A stretch of DNA of 64,000 nucleotides from Petrimonas sulfuriphila (GTDB taxonomy: Bacteria > Bacteroidota > Bacteroidia > Bacteroidales > Dysgonomonadaceae): the NCBI RefSeq assembly GCF_051201015.1, contig NZ_JBPEHI010000006.1, one strand, 5' to 3'. Each line of letters begins with the position of its first letter. The first letter of the stretch is position 1. The translations under genes and the position numbers were made by a program. This document shows positions 41,803-51,894 of this stretch, one piece after another. The notes under the pieces were generated by a model. The model was given only the letters and a program-made list of their open reading frames with translations, made no database searches and was not told where the DNA came from.

Positions 41803-44139
41803 ATGAAAAAATTCAAGATTCTCTCTGTGCTTATTGCAGTAATCGCCCTATTGCTCTCTTGTTCACCGAAGGAAAAGAAAAGCATAGAATCTGCCAATTA
41901 CCAGGTTATTCCGTTGCCATCGGAAATCGTGACATCCGAAGGAAATCCTTTTGTTTTGTCCTCATCAGTAAAAATAGTATTTCCGGAGGGGAATGAAAAG
42001 ATGCAGCGTAACGCAGATTTTTTAGCGGAATTTTTGAATATATCCACAGGTATAAAACCGGATATTACCTCAACAGCACCGGACAAGAACGCTATCATTT
42101 TGGGCATCGGCCTCCAAAATCCAAATAAAGAAGCCTATGAAATAGCAGTCGGCGAAAACAGCATAACTATAACGGGCGCAAGTGAAGCCGCTGTTTTTTA
42201 TGGGATACAGACGTTGCGCAAGTCTGTTTTGGCAGGCACAAAACACGTTGTTTTCCAACCTGTGACAATCAAGGACGAGCCTCGGTTCTCCTACCGCGGC
42301 ATGATGTTGGATGTGGCGCGCCATTTCCAATCGGTAGATTTTGTAAAAAAATACATCGATATCCTGGCATTGCACAACATCAATCGCTTTCACTGGCACC
42401 TGACCGATGACCAAGGATGGAGAATCGAGATAAAAGCCTATCCGAAGTTAACGGTAATCGGGTCTCAGCGCAAACAAACTGTTGTGGGCAGAAACACAGG
42501 GGAGTATGATGGAAAACCTCACGGCGGTTTTTATACACAGGAAGAAATTAGAGACATCGTTAAATATGCCCAAGATCGGTACATCACCGTTATTCCCGAA
42601 ATTGATCTTCCGGGACATATGCTGGCAGCCCTTGCCGCATATCCCGAACTGGGTTGCACAGGAGGTCCGTACGAAGTTGCGGATTCGTGGGGAGTTTTTG
42701 ACGATGTTCTTTGTCCGGGAAAAGAAGAAACTTTCACTTTCCTGGAAAGTGTGCTTTCGGAAGTAATTGAACTTTTCCCGTCCGAATACATCCACATCGG
42801 TGGCGATGAATGTCCCAAGGTCCGCTGGAAAGAGTGTCCCGACTGCCAGACTCGTATAAAAGAATTAAACCTCAAAGACAAAGAAGGACATAAGGCAGAA
42901 CATTACCTGCAAAGCTACGTGACTGCCCGCATCGAAAAATTCCTGAACGATAAAGGGAAAAGTATTATCGGTTGGGATGAGATTTTGGAAGGGGAACTGG
43001 CTCCAAACGCGACAGTCATGTCATGGCGCGGAATGGAAGGAGGTATCCAGGCTGCTCAAATGGGGCACGATGTAATTATGACGCCAACTACCTATTGCTA
43101 TTTCGACTATTACCAGACACAGAACACTGATGAAGAGCCGTTGGCAATCGGCGGATATGTCCCTATCGAAAAAGTGTACAGCTTTGAACCGGCACCTGAT
43201 ATTTTGACAGACGGACAAAAAGCACGTATCCTGGGGCTGCAAGCTAACTTGTGGACAGAATACATTGAAACGCCGGATTACGTGGAATACATGATAATGC
43301 CCCGTATCGCCGCGCTATCCGAAGTACAATGGGTAAAGCCCGAAAAGAAGAATTACGAAGCATTCCTTACCCGGCTACCCGGACTGCTCAACCTTTACGG
43401 CAAGCTAGGTTACAACTATGCAACACACGTTTTTGACGTACAGGCAAAAATGATTCCCAATTTCGAAACCAATTCGCTCGATGTGGAATTATCAACCATT
43501 GACAATGCACCGGTATATTATACGCTAGACGGTACGGTTCCCACCGTTTCGTCGACAAAATACGACGGTAAATTCTCCATCAGGGAGAATACTGAAATTA
43601 AAGCAATGGCTATTCGCAAAGGTGGGAACACAAGCAAAGTTCTCTCGGAAAAAATTAATGCAAGCAAAGCCAGCTACAAACCCGTAACACTACTGACTAC
43701 ACCAGACCCGAACTACAGGTATACCGGTGAAGGCATGCTAGTCGACGGCCTTTTCGGGAACAGCACGAATTACAAAACCGGTAAATGGATGGGTTTCAAG
43801 GGTGAAAATATAGTGGTCATAATCGATATGCTCGAACCCACAGAAATATCAACCGCTCAAATTCGTAACTGCGTGGTAACCGGCGACTGGATCTTTGATG
43901 CATCGGAAATTGTTCTCGAATCCTCTGATAACGACTCAGTATTTACTGTAGTCAACAGTCAAAAACTGTTGGATGCAAATACCACACATTGGTCGGACAT
44001 TACTACCCACACATTGTCTTTCGATCCTGTAACCGCCCGTTATTTCAGGCTGACGGTTAAACCAACGGTTATGCCGGCATGGCATCCGGGAAAAGGAAGC
44101 AAGGGTTATGTATTCATCGATGAAATATCGTTGAACTGA
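41803..44139 (+). CDS. Beta-N-acetylhexosaminidase (GH20) lipoprotein with C-terminal accessory domains
   Basis: This 778-aa surface or periplasmic enzyme removes terminal beta-N-acetylhexosamines from glycans. The lipobox is LLSC near residue 20. A GH20b N-terminal domain (about 35-150) precedes the catalytic barrel from about residue 155. It shows RGMMLDVARHFQ, HWHLTDDQGWRIEIK and the catalytic Asp-Glu pair in HIGGDECPK. Residues about 555-620 resemble a chitobiase C-terminal domain (APVYYTLDGTVPT). The last 140 residues look like an F5/8 type C carbohydrate-binding domain. It is cotranscribed with cutC. Confidence 0.94.
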   Translation: MKKFKILSVLIAVIALLLSCSPKEKKSIESANYQVIPLPSEIVTSEGNPFVLSSSVKIVFPEGNEKMQRNADFLAEFLNISTGIKPDITSTAPDKNAIILGIGLQNPNKEAYEIAVGENSITITGASEAAVFYGIQTLRKSVLAGTKHVVFQPVTIKDEPRFSYRGMMLDVARHFQSVDFVKKYIDILALHNINRFHWHLTDDQGWRIEIKAYPKLTVIGSQRKQTVVGRNTGEYDGKPHGGFYTQEEIRDIVKYAQDRYITVIPEIDLPGHMLAALAAYPELGCTGGPYEVADSWGVFDDVLCPGKEETFTFLESVLSEVIELFPSEYIHIGGDECPKVRWKECPDCQTRIKELNLKDKEGHKAEHYLQSYVTARIEKFLNDKGKSIIGWDEILEGELAPNATVMSWRGMEGGIQAAQMGHDVIMTPTTYCYFDYYQTQNTDEEPLAIGGYVPIEKVYSFEPAPDILTDGQKARILGLQANLWTEYIETPDYVEYMIMPRIAALSEVQWVKPEKKNYEAFLTRLPGLLNLYGKLGYNYATHVFDVQAKMIPNFETNSLDVELSTIDNAPVYYTLDGTVPTVSSTKYDGKFSIRENTEIKAMAIRKGGNTSKVLSEKINASKASYKPVTLLTTPDPNYRYTGEGMLVDGLFGNSTNYKTGKWMGFKGENIVVIIDMLEPTEISTAQIRNCVVTGDWIFDASEIVLESSDNDSVFTVVNSQKLLDANTTHWSDITTHTLSFDPVTARYFRLTVKPTVMPAWHPGKGSKGYVFIDEISLN

Positions 44140-44143
44140 CCGG

Positions 44144-45550
44144 TTATGCCATCGCCAGAAACAACAGAATACCGGCAATGTATCCCAATACTGCCAGCGG
44201 TGTAAATCGCTTAAAAAAATAGCCGAAGCTTATTTTTTCCAATCCCATTACAGCTACACCAGTAGCTGATCCGATGATAAAAATACTGCCTCCGGTTACC
44301 GCACAATACGCCAGTAAAGTCCAGAAGCCACCGTCAGTTACAAAATACTGCATGTGCGGCGTCATCGCTGCAGACGCTTCCACTATCGGGTACATCCCCA
44401 TGGTTGCTGCAACCAACGCCACGTTGTCCACAACTGACGATATGGCACCACTGATTATACTAATGGTGTAGGGTTCCTTTATACTGGTGGAAAGAATATC
44501 GGCAAAAAGTGAAAGTTGTCCGCCAACATTCAAAGCAGCCACCGACATCAGTATGCCGAAGAAAAAGAAAATTGTGGGCAAGTCCACCGAACGCGACAAC
44601 GTTGGAATACGCAACTTGTCCGATTCCCGAATATCGTTTATCTGCCCATACATTAAATCGGTATATATCCACAAAAACACCAATCCAATCAACACGCACA
44701 TGAAAGCAGGAAGATGAGTTATAGTCTGAAAAATTGGAACAAAAGCAAGGGATGAAATCCCGATCCAAAAAATGATTATTCTTGATCTGTTCGGAATACG
44801 TTCAATGTAAATGTCATCGGCCGATAAATTACTGATTTGGCGTAACTTTGTCCCTTTCTTGAATAACCAAAAATCAGCTATAATCAACGGAACCAATAAA
44901 TTGACCAATGCCGGCAAAAATAGATGCGATATCTGATGCCATGCCGTGATGTTTCCGCCCGTCCACAGTAAAAGTGTTGTAACGTCACCGATGGGCGACC
45001 AAGAGCCACCCGCATTTGCTGCCAGGATAATAATGCTGGCGTATTTCATGCGGTCGGTATGATCCGGAACTAGCTTGCGAAGAACGGCAATTAGCACAAT
45101 GGCAGCCGCCAGGTTATCAAGCAAAGCAGAAAAGAAAAAAGACGACAAACCTATCATCCACAACAATTTACGCTTATTCTCGGTACGTAGTGAACGCGAG
45201 ATAGCCATAAATCCTCCGTGCTTGTCCACGATATTTACGATAAGTAACGAACACATCACAAAGAACAAAGTCTGCGCTACATCACCCAAATGAGGTACAA
45301 AAGCCTTCTCTGTTAAATAACGTACAATCTGATCTTTAACGGGAAAATTCTCCAGTTCAGTTTGCTTAACAAATTGCAGAAAGTCTGGATTCTGACGTTC
45401 TACCAGGATGTCCTGTGAGCCAAACACAAGCATCAGCCAAAGAGTGATACACACAAACAGCGCCGTTGCTGATTTATTTACCTTAATTTTATCCTCGAGC
45501 GCAATGGCTACGATTCCAAGGATAAAAACAACCGGCATTGCATAGTACAT
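44144..45550 (-). CDS. nhaD: NhaD-type sodium/proton antiporter
   Basis: This 468-aa membrane protein has about twelve helices and conserved segments of the NhaD/ArsB ion-transporter superfamily: SALLDNLAAAIVLIAVL, AANAGGSWSPIGDVTTLLLW and AISSVVDNVALVAATMGMYP. NhaD exports Na+ or Li+ in exchange for protons. It lies 12 nt after nfo in the same direction and ends only 4 nt from the end of the convergent GH20 gene, with no room for a terminator between them. Confidence 0.93.
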   Translation of the reverse strand: MYYAMPVVFILGIVAIALEDKIKVNKSATALFVCITLWLMLVFGSQDILVERQNPDFLQFVKQTELENFPVKDQIVRYLTEKAFVPHLGDVAQTLFFVMCSLLIVNIVDKHGGFMAISRSLRTENKRKLLWMIGLSSFFFSALLDNLAAAIVLIAVLRKLVPDHTDRMKYASIIILAANAGGSWSPIGDVTTLLLWTGGNITAWHQISHLFLPALVNLLVPLIIADFWLFKKGTKLRQISNLSADDIYIERIPNRSRIIIFWIGISSLAFVPIFQTITHLPAFMCVLIGLVFLWIYTDLMYGQINDIRESDKLRIPTLSRSVDLPTIFFFFGILMSVAALNVGGQLSLFADILSTSIKEPYTISIISGAISSVVDNVALVAATMGMYPIVEASAAMTPHMQYFVTDGGFWTLLAYCAVTGGSIFIIGSATGVAVMGLEKISFGYFFKRFTPLAVLGYIAGILLFLAMA

Positions 45551-45562
45551 ACGTTTGAATTA

Positions 45563-46411
45563 TTAGTGATGAGTAATAAGCGAGTAAAGTTGTTCTATCT
45601 CTTCGGCCCATAACGTTTCGTCAGGGGTTTCAAGGATCAAAGGGATATTATCGAAACGATTATCGTTCATGATTAGAGAAAAAACCTCCATATTCATCAA
45701 TCCTTTACCCAGGCTGTCGTGACGGTCGACACGGGATGCCAGTTCTTTTTTGGAATCGTTTATGTGCATCCCTTTCAGGTAGCTAAATCCAATAATTTCA
45801 TCGAATTGGCGGAAGGTATTTTCAAACCCCTCACGGGTTCTTATTTCATAACCCGATGCCAGAGTATGAGCCGTATCGAGACATACCCCTACCCGGTTCT
45901 TATCCTCCACTTTATCAATAATATGGGCAATTTGTTCGAAAGTATGTCCCAGATTTGTTCCCTGTCCCGCCGTATTTTCTATGACGGCTGTAACCCCGTC
46001 CGTCCTTTCTAGCGACAGGTTAATGGATTCGGCAATCCTATCCAGGCAATCATCAATGGACAACTGATTCAAATGGCTACCAGGATGAAAATTCAACCGG
46101 TTCAACCCCAACTGCTCGCAACGCTTCATTTCATCGAAAAAAGCGGAACGCGATTTTTTCAAGCCTTCTTCTTCAGGATGCCCCAGGTTGATCAGGTAAC
46201 TGTCGTGCGGAAGAATATGATCCGGAGAGAAACCGTATTCTTCACACCTCGATTTAAACAAATCAATATTCTGCTGCGTATAAGGTGCGGCAAACCATTG
46301 GCGCTGATTCTTGGTAAAAAACGCGAAAGCCTTTGCTCCTATCAAATGCGCGTTAACCGGTGCATTTTCCACTCCGCCCGATGCGCTTATATGTGCTCCT
46401 ACAAATTTCAT
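45563..46411 (-). CDS. nfo: Deoxyribonuclease IV (AP endonuclease IV)
   Basis: This 282-aa zinc-dependent AP endonuclease acts in base-excision repair. Metal-binding blocks are AHISASGGVENAP, ILPHDSYLINLGHP, NFHPGSHLN, VIENTAGQG, VGVCLDTAHTLASGY and MHINDSKKELASRVDRHDS, then ILETPDE. The length is normal. It is the first gene of an nfo-nhaD pair. A TATCTTTG on the minus strand (46504-46511) is a good -7 element, about 93 bp upstream. Confidence 0.97.
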   Translation of the reverse strand: MKFVGAHISASGGVENAPVNAHLIGAKAFAFFTKNQRQWFAAPYTQQNIDLFKSRCEEYGFSPDHILPHDSYLINLGHPEEEGLKKSRSAFFDEMKRCEQLGLNRLNFHPGSHLNQLSIDDCLDRIAESINLSLERTDGVTAVIENTAGQGTNLGHTFEQIAHIIDKVEDKNRVGVCLDTAHTLASGYEIRTREGFENTFRQFDEIIGFSYLKGMHINDSKKELASRVDRHDSLGKGLMNMEVFSLIMNDNRFDNIPLILETPDETLWAEEIEQLYSLITHH

Positions 46412-46503
46412 CTTATCTGTTTTTTTAATTTTTACATTTAAAGTCCGTTATCTGTTTTTACAGTAGACAACCATTGCCAACGAACCTTGTCGGCTGGTAG
46501 CCG

Positions 46504-46511
46504 CAAAGATA
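46504..46511 (-). promoter_or_regulatory. -7 promoter element for nfo-nhaD
   Basis: Minus-strand TATCTTTG fits TAnnTTTG; TTTA occurs at the -33 place with 20-nt spacing, a one-base departure from TTTG. Confidence 0.5.
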
Positions 46512-46630
46512 CGTGATAAAGATTGAAAGAATAAAAAATGCATTGTTTTTCTGCGGAATTTCTTACCAAAAGAATAAAATTTATTATCTTTCGAAAAAAA
46601 TAACAATTGAATAAAACCATTCTTTGCTCT

Positions 46631-46951
46631 ATGTTGATTACAACAACAAACACTATTGAAGGAAAGCACATTGTTGCATATTATGGGATCGTTAGCGGAG
46701 AAACCATTATCGGTGCCAATATTGTAAGGGATTTTTTTGCTTCCATTACGGATGTAATTGGAGGACGTTCCGGAGGTTACGAGAAAGTTTTGCGCGAAGC
46801 GAAAGATATTGCGTTGCAGGAAATGAGTGAACAAGCCCGGAGAATGGGTGCTAATGCCATTCTGGCGGTCGACATCGACTACGAAACCATCGGCAACAAC
46901 GGCAGCATGCTGATGGTTTCAGCATCGGGAACAGCAGTGAAGGTAGAGTAA
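46631..46951 (+). CDS. YbjQ/UPF0145 family heavy-metal-binding domain protein
   Basis: This small 106-aa protein belongs to the YbjQ (UPF0145, DUF74) family. Typical features are the start MLITTTNTIEGKHIVAYYGI, VSGETIIGANIVRDFFASI, and ARRMGANAILAVDIDYETIG near the end. Members form pentamers; their role is not known. The frame reaches back to a TTG at 46607, but the ATG at 46631 matches the normal family N-terminus exactly, so it was chosen. Confidence 0.92.
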   Translation: MLITTTNTIEGKHIVAYYGIVSGETIIGANIVRDFFASITDVIGGRSGGYEKVLREAKDIALQEMSEQARRMGANAILAVDIDYETIGNNGSMLMVSASGTAVKVE

Positions 46952-47117
46952 CAAGACCCGTCATTTAGAAACCAACTGTCAGTTGCACACACTTCAAAAA
47001 TAAAGCGGGACCTCTGTCCTTTACTGGTTCCGGGGTAAATATTCTCCCGATTTTTGTTTGAAAACTTTTCACAAACAAAACAGCAGTTTTGACGACAAAC
47101 ACAATATAATTAGACAA

Positions 47118-47834
47118 ATGAAAACGACAACAAAATTATTTTTTACAGCCATTATTACTCTGAGTTTCATATCTTCTGCGGATGCGCAGGATTGGGCAAA
47201 TTTAACGCGTTTCAAAGAAGACAATGCGAAAATAGGGATGCCAAGGACGTGTGACGACCGTGTGGTTTTTATGGGCAACTCCATCACACAGGGATGGATA
47301 GAGAAAGTACCGAAATTCTTTGAAAACAGACCTTACATTAACCGGGGTATAAGCGGACAAACCACACCTCAAATGCTTGTCCGTTTCCGCCAGGATGTGA
47401 TAAACCTTTATCCGAAAGTAGTGGTTATTCTTGCTGGAACAAACGATATTGCCGGAAACACCGGGCCTTCAACACTAGAGATGATCGAAGACAACATCCA
47501 TTCTATGACTGAACTTGCACAGTCCAACGGAATTCAAGTAGTGCTTTGCTCTGTTCTTCCTGCATTTGATTATAAATGGAAACCCGGCCTTGAACCCGCA
47601 GGAAAAATTGTAGAACTGAACCGCAGGATAAAAAAATATGCAGAAACACACGGTGCGGTTTATTGCGACTACTTTTCAGCTATGGCCGATGAGCGAAACG
47701 GATTACCTGAAAGCTTATCAGGCGATGGTGTACATCCTAACCCAGAAGGATATGCCCTTATGGCTCCCATTGCCGAGACAGCTATTGCCCGGGCTTTGTT
47801 GATGTGGAAAGATAGTCCGAAAAGGAAATACTGA
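47118..47834 (+). CDS. Secreted SGNH/GDSL-type esterase
   Basis: This 238-aa exported hydrolase has a signal peptide ending SADAQ at about residue 23. SGNH block I is VVFMGNSITQGW (nucleophile Ser). Block III is VILAGTNDIAGN and block V is DGVHPNPEGYALM (Asp-x-x-His). Such enzymes de-acylate sugars, glycans or lipids; GNSIT-type members in Bacteroidetes often act on acetylated carbohydrates. The frame extends to 47058, but the ATG at 47118 gives a proper signal peptide. Confidence 0.9.
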   Translation: MKTTTKLFFTAIITLSFISSADAQDWANLTRFKEDNAKIGMPRTCDDRVVFMGNSITQGWIEKVPKFFENRPYINRGISGQTTPQMLVRFRQDVINLYPKVVVILAGTNDIAGNTGPSTLEMIEDNIHSMTELAQSNGIQVVLCSVLPAFDYKWKPGLEPAGKIVELNRRIKKYAETHGAVYCDYFSAMADERNGLPESLSGDGVHPNPEGYALMAPIAETAIARALLMWKDSPKRKY

Positions 47835-47933
47835 TTTAACTTACAACCTACGAATATCAAGTTGAAAACCCGGACTTTGAGTCTTTCAGAAGAGAGATTT
47901 ATTCCTACGTTTTGACTCTTTGTTTATATAAAT

Positions 47934-49067
47934 ATGAAAATTCTTGCAGACGCGCATATTCCTTATCTAAAAGGCATTGCCGAACAGTTTGGCGAAGTGG
48001 AATACTTGCCGGGAAATCAATTTACAAAAGAAGCTATTAGCGATAAAGACGCATTGATCGTACGTACGGTTACTCATTTCGGAAAAGATATTCTTGAGGG
48101 AAGTGGTGTAAAACTAATTTGCTCCGCTACGATCGGCTTCGACCATATCGACACCCGATATTGTGATGCAGCAGGTATTGCCTGGCGCACAGCCCCGGGT
48201 TGTAACGCCAACTCAGTGGAACAATACGTAACAGCCTCGCTCTTCTATTTGGCAGATAAATACGGATTCAGTTTAAAAGAAAAATCAATAGGAATTATTG
48301 GTGTGGGCAATGTGGGTAGTAAAGTGGAGACGGCTTGCCGAAAACTGGGAATGCGTGTATTACTAAATGACCCACCGCGGGAAGAGAGGGAAGTCGGACA
48401 AAAATCCGGAGGAATGGAAAAATCTGTTTTTGTGGATCTGGAAACGGTAAAAAAAGAAGCAGATATCATCACCCTGCATACACCATTGACAAAGTCCGGG
48501 AAACACAAAACCTATCATCTGGTGGACGAATACTTCTTTGACACACTGGATAAAAAGCCGTTTATCATCAATTCATGCCGCGGAAGTGTGGTGGATAACC
48601 CAGCCATGAAAAAAGCGTTGAAAACAGAAAAAATTACTGGAACTGTAATCGATTGCTGGGAAAACGAACCCGATATCGACCGGGAACTATTACAGATGGC
48701 CGACATCGCCACACCACATATCGCCGGATATTCGGCTGACGGCAAATGGACAGCAACCAAAATGTCGCTTGAAAACCTGAACGAGTTTTTTGAACTAGAT
48801 GTCTATCCTATAAAATTAATGCAGCTTCCTCAGCCGAATAATCCGGTTATTGACTTAAGGGAGGTTGAACTGGATTATCAATTGGCTTATGCAGTCTGGC
48901 AAACCTATAACCCCATGATGGAAACAATGAATCTGAAAGCAGACCCCGATAAATTCTACTGGTTTCGATCCAACTATCCGCTGCGTAGGGAATACGGAGC
49001 TTACAAAGTAAAAAATGCAGACTCAAGGGTTGTTCCTATCTTAAAACAACTCGGGTTTGATGTATAA
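47934..49067 (+). CDS. pdxB: 4-phosphoerythronate dehydrogenase
   Basis: This 377-aa NAD-dependent dehydrogenase acts in pyridoxal phosphate synthesis by the DXP-dependent route. The Rossmann motif is IGIIGVGNVGSKVE. Catalytic residues fall in NSCRGSVVDN, DCWENEPDID and ATPHIAGYSADGK (Arg, Glu, His). The C-terminal PdxB dimerisation domain (about 290-377) distinguishes it from serA-type enzymes (LDYQLAYAVWQTYNP). It is monocistronic. Confidence 0.94.
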   Translation: MKILADAHIPYLKGIAEQFGEVEYLPGNQFTKEAISDKDALIVRTVTHFGKDILEGSGVKLICSATIGFDHIDTRYCDAAGIAWRTAPGCNANSVEQYVTASLFYLADKYGFSLKEKSIGIIGVGNVGSKVETACRKLGMRVLLNDPPREEREVGQKSGGMEKSVFVDLETVKKEADIITLHTPLTKSGKHKTYHLVDEYFFDTLDKKPFIINSCRGSVVDNPAMKKALKTEKITGTVIDCWENEPDIDRELLQMADIATPHIAGYSADGKWTATKMSLENLNEFFELDVYPIKLMQLPQPNNPVIDLREVELDYQLAYAVWQTYNPMMETMNLKADPDKFYWFRSNYPLRREYGAYKVKNADSRVVPILKQLGFDV

Positions 49068-49153
49068 TCAACCCGGCAATTTTCAAGTCGATGGATATTT
49101 CTAAAAAATACCTAAATGTGGTCGGTTTATTTTTTGATATCACAGAAAAAAGG

Positions 49154-49161
49154 TAATTTTG
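49154..49161 (+). promoter_or_regulatory. -7 promoter element for the OmpA/TPR lipoprotein
   Basis: TAATTTTG matches TAnnTTTG. TTTG at 49133-49136 is only 17 nt away. The leader would be about 110 nt to the ATG at 49274. Confidence 0.45.
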
Positions 49162-49273
49162 TTGTATATTGTTTCAAATTATCCAGGATAGAGAGTTAGT
49201 GAGTATAATGATGGATAATGCGATTATCTCTTTTGGAAAATTCAATAAACAAAAAATAAAAATCAATCGGAAA

Positions 49274-50965
49274 ATGAGAAAAATTTCTTTTTATGCTCTG
49301 CTCGCCGGGCTTGTTTTTGCTGCTGCATCGTGCAGCAATTTAAAGCCTCTTTCACAATCAAACTTCAACGCAACCCCATCTCCCTTGGAAACTGTTGGCA
49401 ACAGTGTGCCTGTAACCGTTAACGGAACTTTCCCCGAAAAATGGTTCAACAAAAACGCAACCGTAAAAATTACTCCGGTATTGAAATATGCCGGAACCAA
49501 AGAATCCTACGGATCTGCTCAGACTTACCAGGGAGAAAACGTTTCTGGAAACGCCATTGAAATTCCGTATAACCGTGGCGGAAACTTCAACATGAGTTTC
49601 AGCTTTCCCTATCAAACCGACATGCTGACTTCGGAACTTTTTATGCGTTTTGATGCCAAAATCAAAAATAAATCCGTAAAACTTCCCGAGGTAAAAGTAG
49701 CCGACGGTATCGTTGCCACTTCGGCGCTGGCAAGTGCTCCGACAACTGCTCCATCTGTTGCCGATGATGGCTTTCAACGCATCATAAAGCAGACACAGGA
49801 CGCTAACATTCATTTCGTTATCCAACAGGCAAATATCCGTTCATCCGAAACAAACACGCAAGATATGCGTTCATGGCAACAACGGGTTCAAGACGCATTC
49901 AACGATCCACGCCAGAACGTAGACATTGAGATTTCCGCTTACGCATCGCCCGACGGGGGTCTTACGTTGAACGAAAGACTGGCAGCTCAACGTGAGAGAA
50001 ATACGACACAATACCTGGAAGGTGAGCTGAAAAGAAGAAAGATTGATACCGATGTAAACGCCCGCTACACGGCACAAGACTGGGAAGGGTTCCGCCAATT
50101 GCTGGAAGCATCGGATCTACAAGATAAAGAGCTCGTATTAAGAGTCTTATCCATGTATCCCGATCCTGAAACACGCGAGCGTGAAATCAAAAACATCTCG
50201 TTTGTTTACAGTGATCTGGCATCAACCATCTTACCGCAGTTACGTCGTTCACGCATCACGGCAAACATCGAGATTATCGGAAAATCGGATGAAGAGATCA
50301 TGGAATTCTGGCGTGCCAATCCTAAAAAACTGTCGGTGGAAGAATTGCTTTACGCTTCCACGCTCACCGATAACGATGCCGATAAAGAAAAAATTTATCA
50401 ATACGTTACCGTAAATTTCCCGCAAGACTACCGGGGATGGAATAACATGGCTACCGCTTATTACCAGCGCGGCGAGTACAATAACGCCAAACAGGCGTTA
50501 GACCGTGCAGCCCTGGTTTCACCTAACGCAGCCGAAGTGAATGTAAACAAAGCTCTATTCGCTATGATGGACGGAAATACACAATCGGCAAAAGAATTAC
50601 TGGGCAGGTCATCAGGGGCAAACAACCTGGAGGCAGCTATGGGATTACTTTACCTTATGGAAGGCGATTATAATCAAGCTGTTGATGCTTTTGGAGATAC
50701 AAAATCGAACAACGCCGCACTGGCCCAAATCCTTACAAAAAACTACAACGCTGCTGATATCACGCTGAAAGCTATTAAAAATCCTGATGCATTGACCTAC
50801 TACCTGATGGCTGTCATTGGGTCAAGGACGAACAATTTCAACGATGTTATGACAAACCTGCGCTCCGCTATAACCATGGACAAAACAATGGCGGCCAGAG
50901 CATTAAACGACCTCGAATTTGCAAAGTACAGAACCAATCAGGATTTCATGACCCTTTTAAAATAA
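49274..50965 (+). CDS. Lipoprotein with OmpA-like and TPR domains
   Basis: This is a 563-aa envelope protein. The chosen ATG gives a lipoprotein signal ending AASC (Cys at about residue 20); the frame extends 35 codons upstream without signal features. Residues about 25-170 are beta-rich. About 190-340 resembles an OmpA-like peptidoglycan-associated fold (NVDIEISAYASPDGGLTLNE, LAAQRERNTTQYL). The C-terminal 200 residues are TPR-like (DYRGWNNMATAYYQRGEYNN, AAMGLLYLMEGDYNQAVDAF). It may anchor to peptidoglycan and scaffold an outer-membrane assembly. A clear terminator follows. No established name. Confidence 0.82.
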   Translation: MRKISFYALLAGLVFAAASCSNLKPLSQSNFNATPSPLETVGNSVPVTVNGTFPEKWFNKNATVKITPVLKYAGTKESYGSAQTYQGENVSGNAIEIPYNRGGNFNMSFSFPYQTDMLTSELFMRFDAKIKNKSVKLPEVKVADGIVATSALASAPTTAPSVADDGFQRIIKQTQDANIHFVIQQANIRSSETNTQDMRSWQQRVQDAFNDPRQNVDIEISAYASPDGGLTLNERLAAQRERNTTQYLEGELKRRKIDTDVNARYTAQDWEGFRQLLEASDLQDKELVLRVLSMYPDPETREREIKNISFVYSDLASTILPQLRRSRITANIEIIGKSDEEIMEFWRANPKKLSVEELLYASTLTDNDADKEKIYQYVTVNFPQDYRGWNNMATAYYQRGEYNNAKQALDRAALVSPNAAEVNVNKALFAMMDGNTQSAKELLGRSSGANNLEAAMGLLYLMEGDYNQAVDAFGDTKSNNAALAQILTKNYNAADITLKAIKNPDALTYYLMAVIGSRTNNFNDVMTNLRSAITMDKTMAARALNDLEFAKYRTNQDFMTLLK

Positions 50966-50987
50966 CGTTCAACTGAAATATAACGAC

Positions 50988-51017
50988 AAAATGGAGTGCA
51001 TCTGGCACTCCATTTTT
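50988..51017 (+). terminator. Intrinsic terminator after the OmpA/TPR gene
   Basis: A perfect 12-bp stem (50988-50999 with 51005-51016) with a 5-nt loop is followed by TATTTTATT. Confidence 0.9.
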
Positions 51018-51043
51018 ATTTTATTGTAAAAAATAAATTCATA

Positions 51044-51075
51044 TTTGTAAAGAAACCGTAAAACCCGTACATTTG
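51044..51075 (+). promoter_or_regulatory. Promoter of the sensor-trkH-trkH operon
   Basis: TTTG at 51044-51047, 20 nt, then TACATTTG at 51068-51075 is a full consensus match. The first gene starts 39 nt downstream. Confidence 0.7.
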
Positions 51076-51114
51076 TTACGAAAGTTTTATTATTCATGTT
51101 AAAAGAGAGTTATT

Positions 51115-51894
51115 ATGCTTAAATCATTGAGAGCTAAAATATTTTCCAGCTTTATGTTGCTCGTGCTGATGCTGGTAATTGCCGGAATTATGTCAATTAT
51201 TGAGTTCAACAAGGTGGGAGTATCCATTAAGAATGTCATGGACGATAACTACAAATCCATTGAGCAGACCAAACAAATGTTGGACGCGTTAGAAAGGGAA
51301 GACAGCGGCTTGTTGATGTATCTGATGGGAAACCGGGAAATGGGAAGCCAAACTATTAATACGGCCTATTCAGCAATACAGGATGCCATTAAAATAGCCC
51401 AAAATAACATTACCGAAAAAGACGAAGATAAATACATCCATAATATTATAAAAAAATACGAAGAATTTCATACTTCCGTTAAGCAAACCACCGATACCAG
51501 CGAACAATTAACATTGGAAGAAAAAAACGAAATATACCTCCAAAACCAGCAATTGTTCTTTTCAGCAAAGAAAGCCATCAATGAGTTGATGCAACTTAAC
51601 CAGGAAGGGGTTTACAAACAAACAAACACGATGAAAGAAAACTCGAAAAGGGCGATGATGCCAGCCATTGTATCTATTGTCGCTGCCATCGTTTTCGCTT
51701 TATTACTTAATTTCTTCATATCCGAATATTTTATTCGTCCAATCAATCGGCTTATCGATGGAGTAAAATCATTTTACCCGGAAAAAGGCATCATAAATAG
51801 TGGCATCAAGTCAAACGACGAAATTAAGCGCTTGGAAACCGAAACGAATAACCTTATCGGAAGATTGCTGCGTTTAAAAAATCAATCGAAATGA
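51115..51894 (+). CDS. Orphan membrane sensor with four-helix bundle and HAMP, no output domain
   Basis: This 259-aa protein has two membrane helices (about 8-30 and 186-210) around a helical extracytoplasmic domain of the four-helix-bundle/chemoreceptor or KinB-sensor type. A HAMP-like segment follows the second helix (EYFIRPINRLIDGVKSFYPE). The protein then ends within about 45 residues in a short coiled coil, with no kinase, cyclase or methyl-accepting domain. The gene overlaps trkH by 4 nt. It may regulate K+ uptake directly, or be the remnant of a larger sensor kinase. The coupling favours a working accessory subunit, by inference. Confidence 0.8.
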   Translation: MLKSLRAKIFSSFMLLVLMLVIAGIMSIIEFNKVGVSIKNVMDDNYKSIEQTKQMLDALEREDSGLLMYLMGNREMGSQTINTAYSAIQDAIKIAQNNITEKDEDKYIHNIIKKYEEFHTSVKQTTDTSEQLTLEEKNEIYLQNQQLFFSAKKAINELMQLNQEGVYKQTNTMKENSKRAMMPAIVSIVAAIVFALLLNFFISEYFIRPINRLIDGVKSFYPEKGIINSGIKSNDEIKRLETETNNLIGRLLRLKNQSK